Assembly: GCA_030560485.1 (NCBI GenBank)
Contig: JAKTTS010000040.1
Span: forward strand, 1-55,019
DNA length: 55,019 nucleotides
Direction of reading: 5' to 3'
DNA from: Ascoidea tarda (nom. inval.)
Lineage: Eukaryota; Ascomycota; Saccharomycetes; Ascoideales; Ascoideaceae
Shown: one piece after another, positions 37,101 through 49,780 of the stretch
How positions within the stretch are numbered: position 1 is the first letter of the stretch
Layout: every line of letters starts with the position of its first letter
Translations under genes and position numbers: made by a program
Notes under the pieces: generated by a model
The model's input: the letters and a program-made list of their open reading frames with translations, nothing else
Told to the model about the DNA's origin: nothing
Database searches by the model: none

Positions 37101-38508
37101 CGAGGCAAAGTTGCAATGGCATTTTTATTGAAATTCAAAGCGACATTCATAAAGAACATTCAACACTTCTCCACAATACAACATATACCAATATAAATTG
37201 CATCATTAAAAAATCTATACTTTGCATCCATATGGGTAATTGAAAAAATTGAAATTAAATATTTATCATCTAGGACAAATAACAAATTTTCTTGCTTTAC
37301 CCCATTTTGAAATTGGACAGTCTCAATAGCTTTATTATCAGTTTTGAAATGTCCAAACACAGCAATTTTGGTGACCATTCGTTCACAGCTCACAATCCAG
37401 GTTTTGTTAATACAAATATATTGAAAAGCACTCGAATCAAAATAGAACAATGAAAAATCAAGTCCCAATTTTTCTTTGGCATTCATGGACCATGTCATCC
37501 AGGGGTTTTCAGATAGATTATCACACACCTTATCACCCCTTCCTCTTGGTTCCAAAAACGCAGAAGCCATATGCGCCTTTTCACCACATCTATTGCATGT
37601 GGGAGAAGATCTCTTTTTTTTTTCGTTCGTTACTACTATCATCGATCAAACCAGTAGCAACAAAAACAACCATTGTGGTTGATGTTATTCAAACACAAAC
37701 AAATCACCCCCAAGACGATTGGCAAATAGTTTTCATCACACAGTGTAGTTTTACTAAGGTCAGCAAATTAAATCAAAATTTTTTTCAATATTTTTTATCA
37801 GCTTTTGAAGCGGCATGAACAAAACAACAGCCCAATGGCTTGCATAAGTTTTAAAAACGTTGTTTAGATGTTTGTTGAAAAACTTGTTTTAATCCTTTTT
37901 AAAATTGATCAGCTTCTGCGATTCAGAAGTAGCTTACGACTCAGCATTTAAAATTACTGTTTTAGCTTTATTATTATCATAATGCTTTTCAAATTGTGTT
38001 ATTATTTTACGATCATCCCAGCCGTTTAGAGGAACCTGTTTTAACACAGCAGAGATTAACTTCTTTGTTATCAACGTATAGAAAATGAAATGCATTCCAA
38101 TAATAATCTTTTCTATATTTCTACAATTACACAAAACCACACCGGATTTAATGTATTTTTGACTTAAAAACCAATACTAATCATCTTTAAAATTAGGAAC
38201 TAAACTCTAGATAGTAAAATTGGCACCATGTCAAAACTTTCCGATTCATACCAAGAAAAACGCGCTATTTGGATTGTAATGTGTTGGAAATTGTTTATAG
38301 TGGATACAGTAGTTACATGTAATATATTGATCGAAAAATAGATGTTAATACGTTGTAGCAAAAAATCAAAATATAATCTTGTAAACTTGGCCGGGAGAGA
38401 AAAAATATATATGTCGTAAATTAAAAACAAGCGTGGTTTTTCAGCACGGAAACTACGCACCTGTAGTGGTGCCTGCCAAAATGCGTGATAATTGTTCATT
38501 TTTCAACA
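34131..38508 (-). mobile_element. Decayed Ty1/copia element E3 (minus strand), 3' LTR missing
   Basis: Reads right to left from the LTR at 38282-38508. The gag zinc knuckle CNRCGEKAHMASAF lies near 37560-37600, with the last Cys replaced by Phe. A protease-like FDSSAFQYI (copia LDSGAS.H) lies near 37410-37440. A degenerate RT site DADDLSIV is near 35350-35375. TEYAVDSLCSYLQRPAE lies in 34676-34867, and RNase H at 34302-34583 (VIYCDKTCTVSLAK, STRYHFSKNHVGNAF). Stops and shifts lie between all blocks. No minus-strand LTR is seen at the left end; the sequence passes directly into the E1 LTR, so E3 is truncated there or was cut by E1. Confidence 0.82.
38282..38508 (-). repeat. LTR shared by E3 (5') and E5 (3'), 227 bp
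   Basis: On the minus strand it begins TGTTGAAAAATGAACAATTA, contains ATTATCACGCATTTTGGCA and GTTTCCGTGCTGAAAA, and ends AATTTCCAACA. Gag-like sequence of E3 follows directly, and RNase H of E5 lies on its other side, so one LTR serves two tandem elements. Confidence 0.82.
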
Positions 38509-41500
38509 TTTGGGTGTAAGAAGCAAAGATTCCTCCAGGCCACTCTACTCCCAATGATAAACATCTAAGAGTAAAAATAAAAAAATTTTAAAGAAAAATC
38601 CACATTTTCGTTAAATGAGTTAATACATATTTCAATCCGTTGTAAATAAGTTGAACATTGAAAACCCCCCGACAATTTTACTAGCATACACAATATGAGA
38701 CGTTTAAAAACCCCTAGTCAAGAAATTTACAACATCGAAAACACTTTCTATTTTTGATCAATTTTGCCCCTCAATTTTATCTTCAAAAATAAAATCATAA
38801 TTTTTTGAATGTGTTTTTAATATTTATGACTGGACGCTGTTAGTATCATTGGGGAAAGTGTCATTATTACAGTATATAATCAGTTTTACATTTTGACATC
38901 ACTATCATTAAGCCTTAGTGTGATGACACCAAGATTTCTCACAGATTGAATAAATTCAATGCACTCGTTTTGGCATTGCAGCAATAAAATTGCCACTTCG
39001 ATTTTTCGGCCAATATAACTGGCTTTTTATTAGTTACAAACATTTTACCACAATTTGATTTTTGGTTTAAAATAGTAGCTTTCAATCACTGTCGCTATAA
39101 CCAAAGACATAATTTGTTACATCAGAACCATTCAAAATTGTGATGTTGTCTGCTTGTGAAAATTTTGAACCTTGTCTTGCAGCATGTAAATAGAATTTGG
39201 CGGTTGTCTCAGAATATAAAGTGAATGATAGAATTGATAATGATATATCATATTAATGGCAGTTTTTAGCAAATAAAACGAATGTCAATAAATGAATGAT
39301 ATAACGTGGAGTTTATATTGTATAGTACTTTAATTGATTGCAGCATAAAAATAATGGAAAGATTGACTATTATTGTGGTGAAATGCAGTTTGACTGATTG
39401 ATTCGAAAATTCACTATCATTTGTTTGATCAGGCAATCCATTTATACTTCAACAATATCATTTCATTAGGCAATATTAACAACAAAAAATTTGCCAGGAT
39501 TTTTTTCCGTATCTGTCATTTGAAACCGAAAGTTAAAAAATTTTCAAACAATCAAAAAAATGTCTTATAAAACCTCGGCAATAATATAATCATTGACATA
39601 TTGTTTCACAATGCAATCATTCTTTTTATTATTTAATGAAATCCTGCTATGCTGAGACATGGCATGGCCTTTTTAGACCCAATGGAGGTTGGATCATTTA
39701 CCATTTTTTTTTGTTAACAAGGAAAAAAATATTTGGGCCCATAAAAAAAGTTAATGAACTCCAAAATTTCACAAGCGTTGGGATAATAAACAAAATTTGG
39801 TGGGGAATTCATTGTAACTACTTTATCAGTTTTACCATAACGGAAATTGGTAGTGAGGTTTATTTCTTGAATTCTATATTGTTTTTAACAGCAACGGCAA
39901 AATGTACTTTAACATTTGTATGGTAAATAACTGGACTCAACGTTTTTCCAGAATGATTATTTTCAATTTATCTTTATTTTTTTTGCAGCTAAAGTTGTTT
40001 CTTTATATTTACTCATTGTTCCATTATTCACAGTTGTTACCCATCCCCATTCAACAAATTTTTTTTAACGAGGAATAGCCACCATCAGATAGATGTTGAT
40101 TTTTTTGATAGCAGCACGCCTTTTTAAACAAGCAGCCTTCCAATCAAAATTATTACTATCAGGTTAATTTGTTTTAGCCAGATCAAATGATGTCGGAATG
40201 TACAACAAAAAGAATCAAGGTATTATGGATTTTCACATTTCATTATTGTGCGATTTAGCCATAAAAATAATATCATCATTTTTTTATCAGGTTTTATGTT
40301 AGTTTTGCATTCATCAATTGAATTGTCAATGAATATTAATCTGTCAACCAAACAGATAGTTTCATCATCATATATGCACCAGGATATTTTTTTCTAACAT
40401 TTCTTTCAGCCTTTCAGCTTCATTTTCATTAATAATAACGGCATATTTTTTATTATTCTCAGAACACATATTAATAACCGGGGATGTTAGCAATGCATCC
40501 TTATTTGAAATGGGGATAATAACAGGATTTTTTTTCACAAAAACAGATTTTTTTCCCTTACTACCATACCCGATTAAAGTAAAATCAACAACTGGAACGC
40601 TATAAATACCAGAAAAAAAAAATTATTTTTTCCTAAATAACAATCGTCATTCATCAAAACGGTCCTGAAAAGTTAGAACCACCCAACCATTAAAAGGCAC
40701 TCAAATGCTCTGGCCTTTTTGTTTTTCATCGTAACTTTCAAAACCCTAACGAATAGAAAAATTAGCTAGTTTACCTCAATCAAGACCCGTGAGAACTATT
40801 TCAAAACCAGCAGAATAAAATACTTTGAAATACTTGACACTACTTATATACCCAAAGAACATTTTTTATGGCGTATGAACTACTAGTCCATATAACCGTA
40901 TAATTCAATTTAAAAAATAAGTTGCTTATTTGTCATATTTGCTTCATAATTTATCAGTTACATTTTCCGTGACCAACAATGCTTTTTTTTTCAAAATAAT
41001 TATTATTTGCTAGTGCCATGTCAATCAATTTTTTGTGATTTATAACAAACCAGAATTTGATTTTTGACAGTATTTTCCAATTCAAAAAGATTAAATGACT
41101 TCGTTGCCAAAATATTGTCATAGTTCATTGTAACAATTCTGCTGCCAAATAGATAAAAAAAAAATTTCAACTGATTGATTAGTCATTTAAAGACAAAGGA
41201 GTGATTTTTTAATGGATTAACTAGTTCAAATCTTGAATGATCAGTAGCCACAGTTAAATATTAACTGCTCCTGTCAATTGCTGTTGTAATCATCAAACCA
41301 GCAATATCTATATGTACTAAGTGAACAATTATTTTTGATTACGTGGTAAACGTTTTATTTATAAACTTTGTTGTCTTTTGCTTTAAAACAAATATCACAT
41401 TTTGTTCCAGCATATATTGAAACATCATATGGGTTTGCTGATGTGAACTCGGCCAGCATTTTTGAATGATCAGGTTGATCATTAAAAAACGCGGTAGCAC

Positions 41501-42674
41501 TAATATTGAATTTATCAGTGATGCAGCATTAATCCTAATCTCTGGCAATTCGTCGACGACATAATTTCCCTCTGCTTAACTATTATGATTAACAATCGTA
41601 AATTTGAGATTGTATTTTGTAGTAACAATAATAAATATCAAGTTTTTCTCATTTGGACCATAAAAAATCTTTTTTAGCATTAATTCATTTGCAAGCTGTC
41701 CGGCCGCAATATTTTGAACATTAGCCTTTAGATTTCAAATCTTGATTATTTAGGCTTTTACTGATATAGGGTCAATTAATCATTTTTGTTTAAAACAAGT
41801 CGGTTGAAAAACAACATAGTCACAATTGACTTCCATTGAATCGAGAACGTCCTTTTTATTTTTTTTTTGCAATTTGATCATCTAGCCCATTCAAAAAAAT
41901 TCATACATATTTTTTTTAAAAATATGTGAAAAGGACAAACAAACTAACCCATGATTTTTTCACTGACGGCATCTCTAGCACATTGCTTTCTACAATCACT
42001 TTGTTTTCTGTGTTTGTTACCATTTTGAACCACCACAGCGGAAAAAGAAAAAGTCATCAGCGCAGTAGGTTGTTTAGCGCCACCAAACATATCAACACCA
42101 AGATGATTTGAAAATAATTTAGCATCACCTAATATAAATTTTTTTTGATGTTCAAAATGATTCAACATCTAATTCTAATAGTTATTATCAAAAATGAAAG
42201 TAGCAAAGAGAATAGAAAGGTTTTGACCTATGATTAATATTTAAAATAAATTGCTCAAAAGCTCATTCAAGAGATTGTTGTATTATCCTATAGAGCAAAT
42301 TAGATTTTTCAGGTCAACATCGCTTAATGAAGGTGCTTTTAAAATGTTTGATTTTTCACTAAGATTTTGATAAATGTTTTCAATTTTAAAAATTACTTCA
42401 CCACTATTGCTGCTTTTCTAAGCAGGTTTTTCGAAATTACCATGAAAAAATTTTCAAGTGAACAACGTATGTTTGATGGAATTCAACACCATAGAGTTTT
42501 TTTCAAATTGGTTTTCAATTTACAAAAATAATACAAAATTTGATATATTTTTGATACTAAGAACTAAATTAGGCACTTCTAAAATTCAGAATTGAGGCGC
42601 AGATAGCAAATTTGGCGGCATAAACCTATTTCTATCATTCATCATTGCAATCAATCGTAATTTGCTTTTTACTT

Positions 42675-42900
42675 TGCTAAAAATTGCTCATAATTAATTT
42701 TACAAATTAAAAATAATTAGAAAATTGTTTTTTAGCTGAAATATTTAGTTATTGAATTCACAGATTTAAACCCAAAAAAAGAAACTTCTAGCACAAAATA
42801 TATATGGCACACAGCACTAGATAACCTGTCGTTAAACCTCACATAACAATCATATTTAAAATTCATGTTAGTGTGCTTGAATATGAGCCACAATTCAACA
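42675..42900 (-). repeat. LTR, 5' of E5 (226 bp)
   Basis: On the minus strand it begins TGTTGAATTGTGGCTCATAT and ends with GCAATTTTTAGCA, aligning in length and ends with the other LTRs although the interior is much diverged. Confidence 0.6.
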
Positions 42901-45025
42901 CCGATTTTTAAAAGATATTAAAAGCAACATTACCTGTAATTTTTTTTCATAACGCTTTTTTTTTTCAGCTCAATTATTTTCGTTTTTATTTTGCATTTTA
43001 CATCACCCTATTTAATTATTTGTCTAATTAACTTTTAATATTAGTTTTAATGATGCTCAATCTGTGATAGTGATGGCCAGATGACCCAAAAAAATTTTTG
43101 TTCAATTATGTTTTATTTTCAACATGGTGGCAACTAAAACAAAAAAAAAAGTGGTTTTACAGCCGCTATTTTATATTATCTGTTTAGCTGTAAATTTGTT
43201 TAAGCAGCACTGCATCATCATGACCACGAATACGAAAATCTTGACGCTGAAACATATGTGTTGATGCTTTGTACTTAAGCCAATAAAAAGCTGAGAACTT
43301 TGATCCCAATAAGAAACTATAACATGATATTTTTACAGAAAATATAAGTTATTTGTTTTTGGGTATTGTTGATAATAAAGTAGCAAAAAAAAATTTGATC
43401 TTATCGTAAATAGCCAATGAATTGGTTAATATTAAAATTAATAATAGCGAAGAGAAAAAAAATGTTACTTGACGCTGAATGTGTTTAATAGGAAGTGCAG
43501 AAATTTTTGGGTTTGAACATCACATATTGATCACACATACATAAAGGATCAATCTGTGTTTTCACAAATCCCTTTCCAAAATTCCTGTGCAATTAAATAT
43601 TCCATATGCCAGTTTGCGTGATATTTTAAAATTTTTGTTTCAATCAAAAAAGTCCGATAATGTTAAATTTTTTTTGCTCCAAATGTAAAAAAATGAAAAT
43701 AAAAAAAAAATATAATTAAATTTTCATCAAGAAATTTCAAAGTGGTGAGTTTTAACACCAAAGATCTAGTTGCTCTGCCACACTATTTTTATACTTCAAA
43801 ACTCTTCAATCTATCTTAAAAAAAAAGAGCTAGCATATTACGTGAAATTATATCAAGAAAAATAGGTGATGTGTATTCAACTATTGAGGTTTAAATATCA
43901 CCGACATGCTCATAAATGAAATGACAATTAATGAATATGAGTTTTGCTATTCGGTGATTGGCTGAATTTTTGTCTGAACAGACTACTAAATTATAATCAC
44001 ATTATATGATTTGCTGTATTAAGCTGGCACCTTTATTTATTGACGGCTGTCTGTGAATAAAACCTTTTTATTATGGCTACATCAAATTAAACAATGCAAT
44101 TTTAGTTTTTGCTCCGCCTAACGCGAACATGGGTTTTTTGGGTTATTGTGTAATTAAACGTTTATTATTAGATTCATATTACCCGCGGCCAAAATTTTAT
44201 AAAAATTATTACCAATTCAACATTGCCCTTATGGCAAGTTAGAAAAACAATGTTTTTACCATCATATTATATGTTGAAATTGGTTCCGTTCAGATATTTA
44301 ATTAATTTTGTAAGATGACTTAAAGTGCATTTGGGTAGGTTTTGTACATGAATATATAAAAACTGCAAATTTCTATATATGTCATAATCTAGAGTGTTTA
44401 AAAAAAATAGGTGAATGGCAATAATTGATTTAAATAACTTGAATTTTTAGTTGAAACAAATTTATGTGATTTGCTGCCAAATCATTTCTCAAGAGATGAC
44501 TATCACTGTCATTGCATTCGTATTAAAATAATTTATTTAGTAAATAACTAACATCCGCTTAATATATTTATTGACAGATTCTTTTATACCATTATTTTAT
44601 TGGATAATGTCATAACTAAATAACTTTCTGGGCTTTTGCTATAAATCTGTAATTAAGAACTGTGCTCCTAATAATTTTTTTAAACTCAGGTATGTTGTTT
44701 GAAATATCAGCAATCATAACGTCATTAAAATCTTATCTTAAGATACAGTTAATTTCCTTGTTATTTCAAAACCAGATTATACATTTTTTCATTTCATCTT
44801 TAAATTTAATTTTTTTGATTTTCCGCATAATATTGTTGCATCACGAAACCGACCATTTAATTAATAAATCAATTTAGGCAAATTTTAAATTTTAGTGGAG
44901 TAAGTGTGATGATGAATATTTAATAGCTGATTTATTTAAACCACTTTGTCGATTTCACACTTGCAAAATATAGTAAAAAAATCGGTTCAAAAATCGGCAT
45001 TATTTTTTAAGACGGCAGCAAAACG
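42901..45025 (+). mobile_element. Probable plus-strand copia fragment E7
   Basis: A 2.1-kb gene-free piece between the E5 and E2 LTRs. The clearest hint is CIWVGFVHEYIKTANFYI at about 44327-44380 on the plus strand, similar to the copia segment C.FVGY....K.YR after integrase, preceded by PNANMGFLGY near 44120-44150. No LTR of its own was found. The orientation and family assignment are tentative. Confidence 0.4.
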
Positions 45026-45252
45026 TGTTGAAACGTGAACTATTATCACGCACTTTGACAGGGGCTACAGCGCGCCAGTAGTTTCCGTGCTGAAAAGATA
45101 CGATGTCTTGTATTTTACAACATATAGATTTGGCTTTTTCTGGCCTAATGGTTTAGTTTGTATTTTTATCTTTTGTTCAACTCATTAATTTCAACTGAAT
45201 TATATATATAGTACTTGTTAATTACTGTATTCACTATGAAGTATGTTTATCA
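45026..45252 (+). repeat. LTR, 5' of E2 (227 bp)
   Basis: Starts TGTTGAAACGTGAACTATTA and continues TCACGCACTTTGACA, the best-preserved LTR head in the window. It ends GTATGTTTATCA. Confidence 0.88.
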
Positions 45253-48200
45253 AGTTGTGAACTGAATTGCGAGTGTTTGCTGTATGAATCAGAAAAAAGT
45301 GCGCGATGCTGCCAATTTTACTATCTGTTCTTTGGGTTTTGATCTCAAAGCAGCTAACTATTGCTTCTTATATTAAGGATACATCAAATTCGGTTTTGAT
45401 TTATGTGCTGGTGATGATATTGAGAAGGTTATGATTGTTTTGGATTCATTTGCCATACGTTGGTAACCGGGGGGCTGTTTTCTGCTGTGTTTGAGAATGG
45501 TTTTTACAACGGTTGTTATGGTCGTGAAATATTAGTACAAGTTAAAAAGGTCGATGGTAAAATTGGAATTTAGGCAGCAATTTTATTTGTTAGGTATTCA
45601 ACTTATGGTCGAAGGCGAAAGCCGATCAGCTCCAAAAAAAATTACAACAAGGTTTACAAAGAGTTTTCAGATAATCTCTTTTAAGCATATAGAAATAACT
45701 GGGCGGCTTCTATTTTTTTATGCCGCTTCAATCTCCGATAACAACTATAAAAAAATAACTTTGAACTAATTTGTTGACTCTGGTAAAATTACATTGTCTG
45801 ATTGAAATGATTCGGCCAATTATTTTACTGGTAATTTGTTTGGTGCTGCAAATTCATCAGCCACAATGGATGTTTTTGGTGCTACGGGTTTGATTGATAA
45901 TAGTGGCAACAAACGGAAAAAAAAAAAAAAACTTTATTTGACATCCAATAGATGTCGTGAAAAAAAGCATTTGGCTTCTAAGTGTTTGGGTCCTAGACCA
46001 GTGAGTGATAGAAAATCTTATGGTTTATCAACGAACCCCTGGATGACATGGTACATGTATGCCAATATAAGACTGCGGCTTGATTGTTAAAAGTTGTTGT
46101 TTTGATTGTAGTTCTGCTCAACATATTAATATTATGAATGACTGGTTTGGTAGCCGTAAACCAATAATCGGCCAAATCACAGTGTTTAAAAATTTCAAAG
46201 TTGATCTCAAGGCTATTGGTTTTGCCTAATTTCAAAATGGGTTGAAGCTACAAAATGTGTTATTTGCCCAGATGATGAAGATTCAATTTTCATTTCTGGA
46301 GCTACCAGTAACGCGGCTATGTTTTTATTTGTTTATCATGAAATATTTGTTAGTAAAATGCTAAATGGTCAAAATGTCTAAATTGTTCTTTATGATTGCT
46401 GCATTAAAATTGAAAACAATAACCTTGCAAGTTTTTCTTTTTATGATTGGTTTGACTATCTTGGTAAACCGGCTAAAATCAATGGAAAAAAACTTTTTGA
46501 TGTCGAAATGGATAGTTCAATCAGCCGTGACCCCTCTCTTGAAGCTAAGAAAAGAAACATTGTAAATTTACTTTCCACTAGGTGTTCAAATCAAAAATTA
46601 CAACTGGCTCATAACGATGGTTTTGATTTTTTAGTTACGACTGCTGTTGATAAAAACAGATATTATTTTACTTCTATTGATGATTATTCTCGTAATATTG
46701 TTGTTACTACTTTTGCGAATTGGATGTTGGCCGTAAAACAACTCATAAATACATTAAAGAACTTTGCGAATGCATTGGGTGAAAGCGTGATTACGGTTTG
46801 GTCAGGTAATAAGTTTGCTGCTAAGGTGTTTGGTAAGTTTTACGTGGATAATTGTGTCATGCAAAAAATATCGGTTCCATATATGCATGATCAAAATAGG
46901 CTTGTGGAGCGGTGTAAAAGAATCATCATTTCAAACGAAAAAGCTCATTTGGGAAACAAAAATGTTTCTGATGATTTATAAAAAAAAGTTGTTGAATGTA
47001 CAGCCAATTTGATCAATTTGATTTTTGAAAAATCCCTATTGTCTGTTGATACACCCAATCCACATTTTGATGAAAATTCAGTTGGTGTCATACACCTTAA
47101 AGTATTGGATGTGCTTTTTTGAAATGATTTGATTTGCTTTGCTTTTGAAAAAATTTGCCGATACTGTTTTGTCGTGTTGTCTTGTCAGTTACAATGAGCA
47201 CCGAAAATCCTGTAGATTCTTCAATTCTAGTAATGCTACAATGGTAGTAACTTTCAAATGTTGTTTTGTTGAAGCAATCTTTCTCTTCAAAAAAGCCTGT
47301 TTACATCTGCTAGTGTTATTTCTGGTTTTGCGGCTGAAATAACTTTTGTTCTCTATGAAAGTATGAGAAACCATTCATTGTGTATGATATTAATGAAACG
47401 ATTAATTCCTTTTATAAATTTATGATACTACTGAAAAATCATTTATTGATTTATGCTTAGAGATAGATGAAGAAAATTCGAAAATTGTAGATGGAGATGT
47501 TACTTCCAAAACAGATGATATTTCCAATTTCAATGAAGGTGAAACATCTGATAAAAAAATTGAATTAATTCATTTCTGAATAATTTCCAAGACCGTTCTT
47601 TACTCACTTATGAAATGAGTCAAATTAATTAGTTATTATTAAAAATGGACTACAATAAACACGTCCCCAATGATCATGACGCCCTTGATTACAATGCCAA
47701 ATAGTATACTATTGAGAAGAGACAAAAATCAAACTCCTGTCGTTTATGTTTTGATTTTTTACTGCGTTTACTGCTGCTACTACTGAAAAATTAAATATTG
47801 CTAATCGAAAAAAAAATGTGTCTGTCTAAAAGCCCTAACTGTTTTTAAGAAAGCCGACATCTATCGGCTTGTGGAATTTCCCCCAGGAAAAAAGACTGCC
47901 GGGTGTCGTTAGGTTTTGACAATAGAAAATTGTTTTATGGGCAATTGGGAAAATCAAAATTTGTTTCTCTCGATTATAGTAAAATTAAAAATATTACTAT
48001 AAAAAATCATTGATTCCAGTTATTAGATATAAACCTGTAAAGACGTTTTTTGCTCTTGATGATTCAAAAGAATACAGTGAAAATCTTACGGATGTCAGTA
48101 TCGAATTTTTTCATGATGAAATTCACAAAGAGCATTATATAAAACTACCACCATATTTTGCCAATGCTGCTGATTCATCAAAAACTCAAGGTTAGTATAA

Positions 48201-49555
48201 ATCAATTTATCTGTTTGAACGATGGTTTTTTTGCTGAAACAAGTAAATGGGTAATGTTCTATACAACATCAGGTTTAAAACTACACTGGCAAAACACGAT
48301 AAACTTGATTTCAGGCTTATAAAAGGGGAATTGTTTCTTGAAGTTTTAAGTAGATGATTCTATCATTGCTGGGTTTTGTGACAATATAAGTAGTACTGTC
48401 AAGTTGCTTTTGGGGTTCCAGTTTAAGATGAAATACTTATGACTAATACAGCGCAAATTCTTTGTACTTGATATGGTTCAATCTAACGATGAAATTACTG
48501 TCTCGATTGATTACTAGTTTGCGCAAATGTTACTTAACTTTAAAATGAATGAAATTCATCGATACTAAATTCCAGTGATGGTTAATTTTTATCAACTGTC
48601 GGTTTATGCAGATTTGAAAAACCTATCTGAAGATGACTCATTTTTTTATTGAACAATTATTACTATGCTCTTGTTTGCTAAAAATTGTTTAGGCTAAGAT
48701 ATTACATTTGCTATTTGATTGTTGAGTCGCTATTTTTAAAAGCCGGCTTGGTTCTATTTAAGCTCTGCCAAAATAGTGATTATTTATTTGAAACCGAATG
48801 AGATGTCTATTTTTCAAAAGAAAGCACTTGCTATTTATCTTGTTGAATTGAGCAACAGTAATTAGACTGGCAATTGTGCTGACAGAAAATCGGTTTGCGT
48901 CTATATGTTTTACATCAATGATTTTTCCGCTAAATGGAGCTTCAAAAACCAGATGTCGGTGTCGTTACTGAATCGGAAGCATAATATATTGCTTTATTGA
49001 AGCAAGTAAAAAAATGATTTTCAATAATCATGTTCTACATAATATTGGTGTTCTGACCGTTAAACCAATTATTGATTGTGACAACAACTCCGCTGTTAGA
49101 TTAGCAAAAAATTCTAAAAATCATAGACATTTCAAAAACACTTCAATGAGGTATCACTTTATTAGAAAAAATGTTGGTGATGGTTTTAAATTGGCATGAG
49201 TTGATTATGCTGTCAACTCAGATTAGATGTTGACAGAGTGTCTTTTTTTTTTACACTCACAAAATTGTTGAAATTGTCCAATATGTTACTAGTAGATGTA
49301 GTGGAAATTGTTACTTTATTTAGTCTTTCATACAAATTTTGACATAATTTTCGTCTTCCAGTCTTTATTTTCAATTTTCTTATTTTGATTTGTTTGATTT
49401 ATTTAATAATACTTTTTTTCATTTAGAATTGCAGCTTATGTGGTACATTTTCGTTTGTGCGGAGGATTCGCAAGATTGTATGTTACTCTTCTTTTTGAAA
49501 AGCCGGTCAGGTATTTTATGTTAAATGATTCATACAGTCAACTAATATAGGAGAG

Positions 49556-49780
49556 TGTTGAAACGTAAGATATTATCACCCACTTTAACACGCGCTACTC
49601 ACGTGCGTACTCTCTGTGCCAAGGCGACACATTGGCTTGTAATCCTAGACGTCTCCATTTAGCGCCTTCTGTTTCAATGTTCTAGTTTATATCTTTATAT
49701 TTTTTTTCACGCAATAACTACAAATGTACTATCACTATGTTTCTTGTTAATTTTAATATTTTCTATGAACAATCTCTACA
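49556..49780 (+). repeat. LTR, 3' of E2 (225 bp)
   Basis: Starts TGTTGAAACGTAAGATATTA, continues TCACCCACTTTAACACG, and ends AATCTCTACA. It differs at many positions from its 5' partner, so the insertion is old. Confidence 0.85.

Larger units (their letters stand above)
38282..42900 (-). mobile_element. Decayed Ty1/copia element E5 (minus strand) with both LTRs
   Basis: Spans 4.6 kb from the LTR at 42675-42900 to the shared LTR at 38282-38508. Gag-like sequence follows the right LTR (about 42580-42670, matching the same part of E3). A knuckle-region remnant with DCRKQCARDAV lies at 41944-42050, and a possible integrase zinc segment in 41339-41548. The copia RNase H-linker motif GYSDSD is at 39085-39102 (copia GYSDADW), followed by a stop. 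It is heavily decayed, with no frame over 80 codons. Confidence 0.7.
45026..49780 (+). mobile_element. Decayed Ty1/copia element E2 (plus strand), best preserved copy
   Basis: Spans 4.75 kb between LTRs at 45026-45252 and 49556-49780. Seen in order: a gag-like start ATGAATCAGAAAAAAGTGCG near 45284; a zinc knuckle NRCREKKHLASKC (about 45940-45990, first Cys lost); protease FDCSSAQHI near 46100-46130 (copia LDSGAS.H, Gly lost); integrase core at 46508-46981 (TSIDDYSRNIVVTTFANW, WSGNKFAAKVFGKFYVDN, VPYMHDQNRLVERCKR). In the RT site VDDSIIAG the Tyr codon is now a stop (48347-48358). RNase H lies at 49014-49199 (IIDCDNNSAVRLAKNSKN, MRYHFIRKNVGDGFKLA). The gag-protease-integrase-RT-RNase H order makes it Ty1/copia, and size and LTR length resemble Ty5-like elements. 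It is inactive. Confidence 0.9.
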
